The position numbers and the translations under genes are program-made. A DNA stretch of 64,000 nt from contig JALRMH010000046.1 in assembly GCA_026119935.1 (NCBI GenBank), positions 186,001 to 250,000 of the forward strand, given 5' to 3'. The stretch is from Endothia cerciana (Eukaryota > Ascomycota > Sordariomycetes > Diaporthales > Cryphonectriaceae). Positions 34,587 through 45,700 of this stretch are shown here, piece by piece; position 1 is the first letter of the stretch, and every line of letters begins with the position of its first letter. Below the pieces are notes generated by a model. That model saw only the letters and a list, made by a program, of their open reading frames with translations, was not told where the DNA came from and ran no database searches.

Positions 34587-36322
34587 TCAGGGCCTGCGGC
34601 CGGAGCTGCCATCAGCGATGACAACCGAGGACTTCTTGCTGTGTTTGTCCTTGCCCTTGCTTTTGCCCTTGGAGGACGAGGGCGCGGACGTGGACGCAGC
34701 TGATTTGACGGGGAGGGTTCCGCCCCCGGCCACCGGCGTCATGCTGCTGCTGGTTGAAGGAGGCAAGGGCCTGGAGCTGCCGCTGATTTTCTCGGGCCTG
34801 TCTCTATCCTTCCGCTCGCTCCGTCTGCTGTTGTCTCTGCCCGGTTGGTGGTGGTGCCTGCTGCCGCGGGCAAGCTTCGACGGGCCCGCAGAAGGGGGTT
34901 CGCCACTGCCATGGATAGCCTGACCGTCTTTCATCAGGCGCACCTGCAGCCTCCTCCCCTTGAACTCGACCCCGTTGAGGTACGCCACCATACGCTTGGC
35001 TAGGTCTGCGGTATGGAAATGGACGAATGCCGCCCCGCGCGGATTTCCGTCCTTGTCGGACGGGATGAAGATCTCGCGGATGAGACTGACCTCCGGCCCC
35101 GTGGCCTCCCGAATCATCATGCGAATCTGGCCTGCCGAGGTACGGCGGGGGATGTTACGTATCTGAATGCCACGCTGTTCCGTGTAGATCCCGCCATCCG
35201 TCAGGCCTCTGTTAATGGACATGCCTGCCATCTGACTGGTAAGGGATGTCGTCGCTTGCGGGTAACCCTCGTTGTGGGGTGGTTGCACCGCGTACGAGGC
35301 AGCTGGGTCGTACAGTCCCCAGCCATCTGGCGAGACCGAATGGGCCATGAATGATGCTGGCGCTCGAACAGAGCTTGGACCCGGACCGGAACCATACCTT
35401 GGCCTTAAAGGGGATTGGGAGAGCCCGGCTGAGAATCGACCGTAGCTCGGCATCATGGCACGAGGAAACGAAGTATTCGGGTTGACCATCCGGCTTGCGG
35501 ATGAGATTGGCATGTTGTGTCCGTCACCTTTCTGTAGGTGAAGCTGTACCATCAGCTTGCGAACCGTAGAAGTAGAAACAAGACAACGATACCATTGCGC
35601 ACGAATTCCTCCGCGCCGGTTACTCGACTAGGACGAGGACGTAAAATCTAGGTTCGTAACTACCTGACAGAACAACGAGCTCGTGGTAGACACAGGCGAG
35701 GGTAGTACTGAAGGATCTGGGTGGCTTACTGGGCGGCCTGTAGCATATGATGGGCTCTTAGGGGTCGTAGATACAGCAGAGGTTGTGCCGCCGCTGAACG
35801 AGCGGTTGTTGGACCTCGTTGGTTTGTGGAGCATCAGGTCTCGCACCATAACTGAGCTATTAGCATTCTTGCCTTCGGCAATAATTGCTCTGCCGTTGAA
35901 TTCTTTTCCATTCAAGTGTTCTACAGTTCACACTGTCAGCCGTTGTCGGAGTGACTGCGAGAATTTGCATATTATGTGGCGGAGAAGCAACATATCACAC
36001 AGCCAGGATATCGCCCTACCGAATGCCGCTTCAAAGTTCTCATAACCATTGACCCTCACCCAGCCAGACGTGCTTCTTTGAAAGATTTCAACGTGGTCTA
36101 CTTCGCAGACCTGTCGAACGTGGTCTTTGATTTGCTGCCACGATGCATTGAACGGGAGCTGCAGGCTACTGGTCAGTAAGATGTTCGAGGTTAGGGTATT
36201 ACAGCATCGCCTGGTCACTCGGACTGGGTCTCACAGACATTCGATATCGGAATGTAGTAGACTCCCGTACAGTTCCCCGGTGGAACCACATCGTTTGGCA
36301 TCTCAAAGTCCGGGGCTGTCAT
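34587..36322 (-). CDS. two-RRM RNA-binding protein
   Basis: The model has four exons: 36322-36239, 36158-36020, 35920-35664 and 35531-34587, giving 474 residues; all phases agree. RRM1 (~18-95) is rebuilt across introns 1 and 2: YYIPISN joins LPFNASWQQIKDHVR, then VEIFQRSTSGWVRVNGYENFEAAF joins EHLNGKEFNGRAIIAEG. RRM2 (~281-358) is intact in the last exon (IQIRNIPRRTSAGQIRMMI, RGAAFVHFHTADLAKRM, FKGRRLQVRLM). The linker is Ser/Pro/Tyr-rich, and the tail is basic with a Lys/Ser-rich end (KGKSKGKDKHSKKSS) like a nuclear or RNA-binding tail. Intron 1 has a weaker donor, GTCTGT. For intron 3 two in-frame acceptors four codons apart exist (exon start 35531 or 35543). It probably acts in mRNA processing or translation; the specific ortholog is not known to me. 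Confidence 0.85.
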
Positions 36323-37690
36323 GTTCGTTGTCTCGGAAGGCTGCAGGCTAAGCAACTCAGGTGACAGCAGGAGGTCTCTATTGATGAAGACGCAAGGTAT
36401 CTGGCCGATAGGAAACAGGCCGAGTCTGATGTTCCCCAGGCTGAGTGGATGAGGGCCACGAACTTATGGGGACAGTCTCTATTCATCCGCTCGCAGGTTG
36501 AGTCGAAGGGGCATCCAAGTTTATATTGGAGAGACGATAAGCCCTCGCGCTTTTCAAGTAGGAAGCACCTCGTTTGCGAAAACGCGAGCTGCTCGCGCTT
36601 CGGCCTAGTTCGACGCTCGAGCAAGTCGAAGTGGTGGGAACATCCAACCTTCCTTGAGCCATGGTTTGCTTTGGGGGACCCCACTAGATCCAGGGTACTA
36701 AGGCAGAAGTCTTTGGCATGTTTCTTCGGCAGGTCTCGATGCTGAGATCAGAGACAGTACATTGGTGGCTATGAATGTGGCTCTCGCCCTCTGTGAAGAC
36801 GTTCGCCGAGCAGTTATGGTACAGGTAGAGTACGAGCTGGGCCCAGACGCGTGAGTTACCGAAAAGGGACAGGTACTGCCGTTGCAATTCTACCTTGACC
36901 AAAGCGCCCATGCAAGTCGTGGGCTCGCCACAAATCGCCTGCAGCTGATGATAGTGAACCCATCAGAGATGCAAAGAGTCTGTCGTAACCCGGTTTCTGG
37001 GCCTTCTGGGAGCCGCACAGTGGGGGCGCGCCGGACCTGACAGAGGTACCAGGCCTCCTCCATTCCAGCTAGCTAGCGTTGTCTGGTTGGCGATGTCTGG
37101 AGCCCTGGCCAACGCACTAGCAAGCAGGCAAGGTTGTGGGCTGCAAGCCACGAAGCTCTTGACAAGCGACAGCTCAGCGCACACCAGGGATCCTAAAATA
37201 CGGCTCTGTAACATCCTCGTCAAAAGCAACAGGTGCGCCAATACGAGTGAGGGTTCGCATGAGTGTGAACACCCGCAGCGTCCGCAGGCGCTAGGCATGC
37301 TTGCTAACAGGTTGGAGGAGCATATGTTGGAGGGTTGATCTCAATTATCGTGCAGGGGCAGCTTGCCTCCAATGCGACCGTGAACCGTTTGCACATCTAA
37401 CTGTCCCATTGGCGGAGCTTGATAGCAAAGTGCACAGCGTTGAACTGGGCACCCGGGGCCCAAAGGTACTGCCAACTCAATGCCAAAGAGTGGGCCTTCC
37501 GCGGGAAAAGTGATAGGTGCGGTGCAGGAGGCTACTTAGGATGAGATTCCCGAGATCTGAGCCAAGAGGTATCCACTTCAGATTCGCGCTACGGACCGTC
37601 TTTGGTGTTCCGCGGAGGAGCTAGACTGAGGAGAACGGCTGCTGACCATGGGCCCTTGAACATGGCCTGCAGGTGTGAGAGTCGAATCAC
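36323..37690. other. 1.4-kb spacer between tandem minus-strand genes
   Basis: This holds the promoter and 5' UTR of the RRM gene and the 3' UTR of the WRAP73-like gene. A CTGCAG before the proposed RRM start could be a splice acceptor of an upstream leader intron. No coding frame is supported. Confidence 0.55.
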
Positions 37691-39306
37691 TCACTTCCTC
37701 TTGAAACAGAAAGTGTCATCCAGCTGGCTGACCTCGTCACATGTGTCAAAATTATAGGTAATGTCCAGAGCGTCACTGAGCTCCCCGTCAGCGCACCAGG
37801 GCACAGACTCGGTCTCTTCGTCGGCCAAAGAGGTGAGCAAGTACTCTTTGCTGTCGGAGGCGAACAGGACCCCGGGTTCCACACTGTCCAAATTTAGCCA
37901 GGTCGCATGTACCTTGCCGCTATGGAGCCTTCCGGAGAAATCGACAGGCCTGGGGCCCTCTGATAAAGGGTCCCAAACGAAGACGAGCGAGTCACATGCA
38001 TCAGCATCACAGGTAACGAGCAGGGTCTCGCGAATGATAGGATGCCACAAGACCCGTGACACATTTCCGTGGAACAGCAGGACCGCTCGGAGCTCAGCAG
38101 CTGTGAGGTCCCAAATCCAGACCGTACTTGGCGCGTCCTCCAGCCTGGTTGCAAGGAGCGCTGAGGATGCATCGAATGACAGGAAGGCACAGCCAGACGG
38201 AGACGGGGTCGAGGCTGTGGGCTGCCGTATGATTGGAGGGTCGACGGTCTGAAGAGCTTTGATGAATCGATGGCCGCCGGCGCCGACATGTTCTTGCCAG
38301 ACCTGATGCAGTCAGTGTGGAGGGTCGGAAAGACGTGCAGACGGAGGAGCACATACCTGAAGGGTGTCTGTAGGCACTATAGTGTTCGGATGTTGCAGCC
38401 GCACTGATTCAGTGGCAGACGTCACATCCAAGATGCATATGCGCCTACTGCTGTCGCCAACAGCTAGACTGCGGGCGTCTGCAGAAAAGCATAACAGCTT
38501 GATACCGGAGCCGAGCTTGATCTCGGCGTCGGCCGGGTCCAGGACAAGAGGGCCAGACCATGCCTTGAAGAGGTTTCCATCAGCTGTATAGAAGAGTACC
38601 TTGTGACCATGGGCTGCCGATTCCCATGTTACAAGCCATTTCCCGTCTGGACTCCAGATGATGCCCTGGGCATCAACCGTCTCAGGGCACCAAGACCTCT
38701 GAAGCTCCTTTGTCTCCGGATGGTGGATGCTGATCACGTCCCTGCCTGACGTGCGTGTGATGACAGCCAGGTGCCGGGTTCTTGGTCGGAAGCAGAACCC
38801 TCTTCGGGCAGAAATCGCGGTGTAAAATTTGGGATTTGCCACCTCGACAGCCCTGGACGAGGCGAGGTCGAAGACAGCAAACTTGAGGCCCAACGAAGCA
38901 CATACGCAGACGTCGGTGTCTGATGCGCCGAAAGCTACATAGACCGGCTTGGCTGCAGGCGGAACGAGGTTCCGGATTGTGGCACAAAACTCCTCCCCCT
39001 CGTGGGCAGGGAATGTGTGTACCTCGTTGGCCGCAGCGACGAGAACCAGCCTTGAGCAGGGTGACCACTGAAAGGACGTCACGGGGCCAGCAAAGTCCCG
39101 AGGCAAGTTGGTGTCTCTAACTGTGCACAGAGACCGAACCTCGCGTATGTTGATAGTCGAGCCGAGCAGCGTCGCCACGAGCCTACCGTTTGGACTTGGC
39201 AAACAGTGAGGTGAGGCTGTTGACGTTGGTGTCAGTGGCCAGCTCTGGTCTCCCATTGACTGTTCGAGGCTGCTGCCTTACCCTGGAAGCTCCTGGAGAA
39301 GCGCAT
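37691..39306 (-). CDS. WRAP73 (WDR8)-like WD40-repeat protein
   Basis: The model has three exons: 39306-39282 (25 nt), 39216-38357 and 38302-37691, giving 498 residues. Introns are 39217-39281 (GTAAGG...CAACAG) and 38303-38356 (GTATGT...CATCAG), both with CTGAC branch points. The tiny first exon encodes MRFSRSFQ and joins ASPHCLPSPNGRLVATLLGST, the start expected for this family. WD-type blades follow: VTSFQWSPCSRLVLVAAA, GIIWSPDGKWLVTWES, RRICILDV, TVWIWDLTAAELRAVLLFHG. Family knowledge: WRAP73/Wdr8 sits at centrosomes or spindle pole bodies and, in fission yeast, works with Msd1 and the kinesin-14 Pkl1 to anchor minus ends. The C-terminus DDTFCFKRK closes the last blade. It shares a divergent promoter with the molybdenum-cofactor gene; no functional link is implied. 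Confidence 0.88.
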
Positions 39307-39802
39307 GCTTGCTGTGCCTGCCGGCCTGGGGAAGGTGAAGTACTGTGGTAGGCAGGGTGGTGTGCGTGAAAGCCGACGTATCCTCTCACATCATTCCCCC
39401 GAAAGTGAAGACAAGGTCGGCCAAGCACAAAGTACCATGCGCAGCGCAGCTGGTCGCGGCAGGACAGTCTGAGATTGGTGACTACTGGAGGGACAAGCAA
39501 GGCACCGTGGCTCGTCGAGGGCGGTGGGTGGTGCTGGCGTTGGCTCGCGGTATCGACTGGGTCACCATGGCAGGATGAACGTGTTGTTTGGCGATGAAGA
39601 CACGAATAATCAATTTGGAGTTTTCAGCCTCGTCTTCCGCTACTTGGCAGGGACTCCACGGATACTGTACACCTGCCCTGGGCACGCCGCTAGCTGCGAC
39701 TGCCCGCCATTGCCAACCCCACCATGTCACACCCAGCCAAAACGTTGAGCTAACTGCAGGTACTTCGTACTACGTACCTCACCTCTACTATGTGTCGTGC
39801 GT

Positions 39803-39843
39803 GCTGTACTGTGCTGTGCTGTACTGTACTGTACTGTATTGTA
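39803..39843. repeat. CTGTA/CTGTG pentanucleotide array
   Basis: About eight 5-nt units (CTGTA with CTGTG and CTGTATTGTA variants) lie in the divergent promoter. Confidence 0.85.
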
Positions 39844-40230
39844 GCCCCTTCTCCAACGCCGCAGTGGGGGTGCCTCGAAATGTTTCCTCATTCCAAAACG
39901 TCACGCTTCAAGGCTCGCCACGCCCCCCTCCAAAGTGATTACCCAGAGTCTTCCGCGACAAACACCACCTCATCTCAGGGCCTCCTTCCAACCCTCTGCC
40001 TCAGTCGCGGCTGGACTTCGATCAATCTCGGCGACAACACATGCCGCTAGCTTGGTATTACGGCTGTCTGCCCCCATCACCATCCCGCGCATACGACCGC
40101 CTGGAGTCACCGGCCTCGATCCTCATCTCCCACCAACAAGAAGCCTTCGAGGGCTGCATACCAGAGATGGATATGCAGTCACCACAGCAGCATATTGTCT
40201 AGTCCAAGCGTGTGCGTGACACCACCACAC

Positions 40231-40285
40231 CACACCGCACCACACCGCACCGCACCGCACCGCACCGCACCGCACCGCACCGCAC
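40231..40285. repeat. CGCAC pentanucleotide array
   Basis: An imperfect start (CACACCGCAC) is followed by at least seven exact CGCAC units, just upstream of the ATG at 40332. Confidence 0.9.
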
Positions 40286-40331
40286 TCTTCCGTTAGGCCT
40301 AGGGCGCATCGCCTTGTCGTCCATTGCAGAT

Positions 40332-42758
40332 ATGTCTATGCCCATCCGGGCCGGTGCACGATGGACACACGCTGGTCACCGGCTGTTTTGGTGTCCTCAA
40401 CCCGGTTCTTGGGCCCTCACTCATGCACCTACCCGCCAGACACCATCCCGGGGAACGTCCGCTGCTGCAACTCAAGCAAACCTGCATGACGATCATGGGA
40501 GGCGGAGGAGCCAGTCGGATCTGGACTTGCGAGCCCGTACGACGTCGCCAGGCTTCCAAGAGCCCTCTCCAACAACGCCTTCACCACCACGGCTGCCACA
40601 TCCCGATGCCAACCCACGCCAACAGGCTCTACGAGATGCAAGGCCTTTCTCGGCCTTCCTCACCGACACCTTCCACAGGCAGCACACCTACCTGCGCATC
40701 TCTCTAACGGAAATGTGTAACCTACGCTGCGTCTACTGCATGCCCGAGGAGGGTGTGCCCCTGTCCCCCCCTTCCTCTCTATTGACCACCCCGGAGATTC
40801 TCCTGCTGGCTTCCACCTTCGTGTCTCAGGGCGTCAACAAGATTCGGCTCACAGGTGGCGAGCCTACCGTGCGCCCCGATATCATGCCATTGATGCTGCA
40901 GCTCGGGGCCCTCCGCCCCCACGGCCTGCGCGAGCTGTGTATCACTACCAACGGTGTCGCCCTGCACCGCAAGCTCGAATCAATGGTCGAGAACGGGCTG
41001 ACCGGCGTCAACTTGAGCCTGGACACGCTGGACCCGTGGCAGTTCCAGATCATGACGAGGCGCAGGGGTTTCGATGCCGTGCAGAGGAGCATCGGGCGCA
41101 TTCACGAGCTGAACCGGGCGGGCGCGGGCGTCAAGTTCAAGATCAACTGTGTCGTCATGCGCGGCGTCAATGATCGGGAGATCCTCGACTTTGTGGACCT
41201 GACGCGTGACAAGGACGTCGAGGTCCGCTTCATCGAGTACATGCCATTTGACGGCAACAGGTGGAGTCAAGGCAAAATGTTCAGCTATGGTGAGATGCTG
41301 GATGTCATCCGCGAGCGCTACCCATTACTGCAAAAGGTTCGAGATCATCAGAATGACACGAGCAAGGCGTGGCACATTCCCGGCTTTACAGGCCGTCTTG
41401 GCTTCGTGACGAGCATGACGCACAATTTCTGCAGCTCATGTAACCGATTACGCATTACCAGCGATGGCAATCTGAAGGTGTGCCTGTTTGGGAACACTGA
41501 GGTGTCGCTGAGAGACATAGTGAGGGAGGTGAACGGAGGAGAGCCCATTGACGAGGAGGCCTTCCTCAGGCTAAAGAAGCTTGCCATGGACCAACAGCTG
41601 CCTGCCCTGCCCCGACAAGACGACGGCGAGAGGCAGGTGCTAATCGCGCCTAACTCAGAGCAACTGCTCAGCGTCATTGGTGCAGCGGTGAAGCGCAAGA
41701 AGGCCAAACACGCCGGCATGGATGAGCTGAAGCATATGAAGAACAGACCCATGATATTGATAGGTGGGTAACCCTGTTCTCCCTTCTGCCGAGGTGTGGC
41801 ATTGAAGACATGATACCCACGCTTGAGTCGGAGTTCGGGTTAAGCTTGATATTTTTTGTAGAAATTCAACCGGCTGGGTTGTTGAGGGTTGGGCTGTGAT
41901 TCGGGCAGGTTGTCATATCGAGAAGGATACCACTTGATAATGAATATCTTTGACTAAGTTGCTTGGTATATAGATCAAACATCGTCGCCGCCTGAGCGGG
42001 CTGCAAAGCATCATTCTCATCTTCACAGCCAGATCCGTCCACCAATATCACACCATGCCTCACTGCCGCTGTCGAAATCAATCCCCCTCCACCTGCTGGC
42101 GCCCTCAATCCCGCCAGCATGCCAAACACGCCCCTTGTCTACGAGCACTCGCCTACTGTTCAAGACCGAGAGAGACGATGAGCCGGCATCCTCCCCGTCC
42201 TCGTCCCACACCGTATCCACCCCGACATCACCACCCAGTCTGGATCCCAAGCCTAGACTCACCCACGTCGGCCCTACTGGTGAGGCACACATGGTCTCCA
42301 TCGCGCACAAGGAACCCACGACACGTGCCGCGAGGGCGGTCTGCAGCGTACACTTCTCCAACCCGACCGCCCTCAGGCTGATCCGCGAGAACGGTCACAA
42401 GAAGGGTGACGTCCTCGGCGTGGCGCGGATAGCTGGCATCATGGCGGCCAAGAGGACACCCGACCTCATCCCGCTGTGTCACCCCGTCATGCTTTCGCAC
42501 GTGGGCGTGGAGCTGGAGCCGGAGGAAGCGGAAGGCGATGGGGACCAGGGGGGCAGGGTCAACATCTCCGCTACGGTGACCTGCGACGGCAAGACGGGCG
42601 TCGAGATGGAGGCGCTCACTGCGGCGTCCGCGGCGGCGCTGACGGTGTATGACATGTGCAAGGCGGTGGACAAGGGGATGCGCATCGCCGGTCTGAGGGT
42701 CATCCTCAAGGAGGGCGGGAAGAGTGGGCGGTGGGTGGAGGAGATGAGGACGGACTAG
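40332..42758 (+). CDS. MOCS1/cnxABC-type molybdenum cofactor biosynthesis protein (MoaA-MoaC fusion)
   Basis: Exons 40332-41763 and 41974-42758 give 738 residues. The MoaA half is a radical-SAM GTP 3',8-cyclase: cluster-1 cysteines are C129, C133 and C136 in CNLRCVYC, the LTGGEPTVR motif follows, and the second cluster ligands are C367, C370 and C384. The N-terminus is Arg/Ser-rich and may target mitochondria. The MoaC half (~570-738) carries the cyclic pyranopterin monophosphate synthase signatures DLIPLCHPV and YDMCKAVDKGM. Together the halves turn GTP into cyclic pyranopterin monophosphate, needed for nitrate reductase and sulfite oxidase. If the 210-nt intron (donor GTGGGT, acceptor TATATAG) is not removed, the frame ends MILIGG-stop at 41771, yielding a MoaA-only protein with the double-glycine tail. 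An alternative in-frame splice (41768 to 42028) also fits. Confidence 0.92.
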
Positions 42759-45700
42759 ACCTTTCAAGGTCCAGTGGCGTGGAATGGTAGCACCGTCGAC
42801 CGGATGTCGTGCGTCAAGCTCATCAGTTCCCAAGTCAAGAGGGATCCTCAGCAGCCAGGCATCGAATTCACGCTCGCAGTCAGCAGTCAGCCTAGCATCC
42901 GCTGGTGATAGTGTTGCGAGTGGGCGGCCCGCTCGCTACCTGATAGCGGCACGGACTCCTGTACTATGGCGTCCTACGGGACTTGAGCCATTCTCTGGAG
43001 TGTCTCTCTGGGGTGGAACATGCCACTCCAGGCATTGGATCTGGGTCTACTTTCTCTATATGAGCTGAATGGCCGTCCTCGCCTGCGGATCCCAAGTTGT
43101 GTAAGGCAGCCGTGGCAATCTCCTTGGTGAGGATCGTGGCGAGGCGTCTTGTGGCTGCGGATCGTCGACACGGAGGAGTTGAAGTAAACAAGGCCCGGTC
43201 TGTCGTGTCTGTGTCATAAGGCACTGAAACTACTGCGTGCCTTGTCTCCTGCATCAGGCGCTTGCGTACTAGAGCACATGACCTGCCTACGAAATTGCTC
43301 GCACTATAAACACTGGCTGAAAGGCCGTAGTCTCACCACTGCGGTGGAACGAGCGACTGCTGTTGGCCAGGACAAACACACCGGACTTCTCATCCTCAGT
43401 CTACAATCGCCGTGCAGATCCGTCGGCTATCGTCGTCAGGCGCCTGAAAGGTGACGCCGGGCGTCACTGGAGGGCCGTTGACAGCGCCTAGCATGATCGC
43501 CTCTCGTGTTGTCGTGAAACAGCACCCACGTTGGTAATCTCGCGAAGCCGGCCCTGTCACACCGAGCTTCCTCTTCGGTTCACCTGGCTGGAGATCTGTA
43601 GGCAGATCAATCTCGCAGCTCTACACAGACCCTCCTCGGCGAAACCATCAATCTGCGGCGGGTGGAAGGGGGGGGGGGGAGAAAGAAGGGAAAGAAAAGG
43701 ATGGTATTTGAAAATTCTCCGTGGGGAGCAAACCACGCAATCTCCACTGCTCCGGGCCGACAGGACCCTGAATTGCTACCTGTGGCAGCCTCGGGACAAT
43801 TCCGTGGCAGCGCTGGCGTAGCCTCGGCCGCAGCAACGTGTCAGCTGGAGCAGGGAGCGGCGACGGCTTCCGGACACGACATTTGCAGCCTCACGAGGCC
43901 TCATCAGACACCGCAGCGGAGCTCATGCCCTGGCGCCCCGTGCTTTTGCTGAGGGATGGACGCAGCCTCACAAACCCGGGGGAGAAACAATCAACCGCCG
44001 GTGAGCCGACGACGCGAGATGGGGATCAACATACAGACGCCCATCATCAACACCAAGCCGGTCCTACTGCGCTATGGTGAGTCGCGCACCGAGCCGGCGA
44101 GTATGGATCGAACTACCCATCGGCCCCATTTGCCATGCTAACCACAGCAGCCATGCTGGCCAGCCATGCAAGAAGCAAAGGGCCCGGCGGAGCTCCGCAA
44201 GGCTCGGCAGGGGCTCCGTGCTATCCCTGAAGAGGCAACCGTACGCGTGCCCATCGCCAACGGCCGCGCCTCGGCAGTCGGCCGCAAGAGATTGGGGATG
44301 ACGTCCCAGGCGGGCCCCCTTGTTGGTCCCTTGGAATGGCAAAGCTCGGACATGGCCGAGGCCAGCCACTGGGTTTGGGGCGATAAGGAATACGCTGAAG
44401 ACATGGGCCCCCCCTCCAGAGGCGCACGGGGTCGAGGCCCTGGAGGATTCGCCCATAGTGCCATAGCCGCCGGTGAGGTTTAGGATTCTGGGCCTCGTCT
44501 CCAGAAATGTCTCCCGCCGCCGCCCCTCTCCACCCGGCAACATACCATACATACTACTATGTATGTACTATGTGATAGTATACGAGTCAGGACTCTCTCC
44601 CGGTGGCGAGCCGGGGATCGACTTCTTGGCCTCGAGCGGTGAGGTGAGCATGAGCGATAGTGACGCCTGTGCCCATGCGGTCCATCGCGTCCGTCGTTGA
44701 GGCAAGGCAGAGGGTGCTGGGCGATCTGGCGAAGGGCAATGTGCAGATTACAGATTACAGAAAGTCAATTGAATATCGACTGGCACGTGCGATCCCAGAC
44801 GGATCGATCTCGCCGCATGGAGTTACGGGCCCCCCCCCCCCCAAGCAAAGACATGACTTGTCTCTCGGAGAGTCTAATGTGCCTGCAGCCAATCACCGCT
44901 GGCCGAATGGAATGGCGAGAGATAAGTCGATGCAGACTGCCCCAGCGGCCCGCCAGGCCATTTTGACGCCGGGGGGGGGGGTCTCGTCCAAGCCGGGTGC
45001 AGGCGAGACGACTGGACCTCAGTCGCCTGTACGAATAGCCGAATGCGGAACACAATCAACCTCGCAGCAGCATCGTGCAATGCAATGCACGAGCGGATGC
45101 CAGACACCGCAAACACACCGACATGATCGCCGTCTTCCAGCTGCTTCTCCTCCCCTCCCCTCGCTTTCTGCGCAAGCGGCGGCAATGTTGGGACAATGCG
45201 ATGTCGAGGGACGACAAGAGTCGAGACCTCTCGCGGGCAGCGTCTCATCTTCTGCAGGCCCCGACAGAGCGGGTCCGTACGTAACGAATATCGTCCTCGG
45301 GCGCCGCATCCTCGGCCGGACCCTAAATGGCAAGCCACCTAGATGCGACGCCAGCGCAGGTTGACGAGCAGGCGAGCCCACTGCAGCCCCAGCATCGGCA
45401 TTCCGCCGACATGGAGAGATCAAAACCGCGGTCCGGTGGGGTCCCTCTGGCCTTGGGGCTGGGCCCTCCTCCCTCGACCTTGGGTGCGTAGGCAGGTAGA
45501 CAAGATCGTGGGAATCGATCTTGACGAGCGAGTCCGGCCAGGAGGACATCCAGCAGGGCCGGAGTCCATAGCAGCGGGTCGGTGGCTCGCAGTCTCACGC
45601 GACAGCCAGATTGCCAACGGATAAGGTCAATGTGGCCCTGTCTTGGCGCACATCATGCTCATCACTACTGACGATGCTTCCCCCTGCTGCCCCTCTGCCC

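Larger units (their letters stand above)
39307..40331. promoter_or_regulatory. divergent promoter region, WRAP73-like / MOCS1-like
   Basis: About 1 kb separates the two divergent start codons, so both promoters should be here. It contains two pentanucleotide arrays, CTGTA/CTGTG at 39803-39843 and CGCAC at 40231-40285, the latter ending only 46 bp before the MOCS1-like ATG and so likely in its leader. I cannot assign transcription-factor sites with confidence. Confidence 0.6.
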
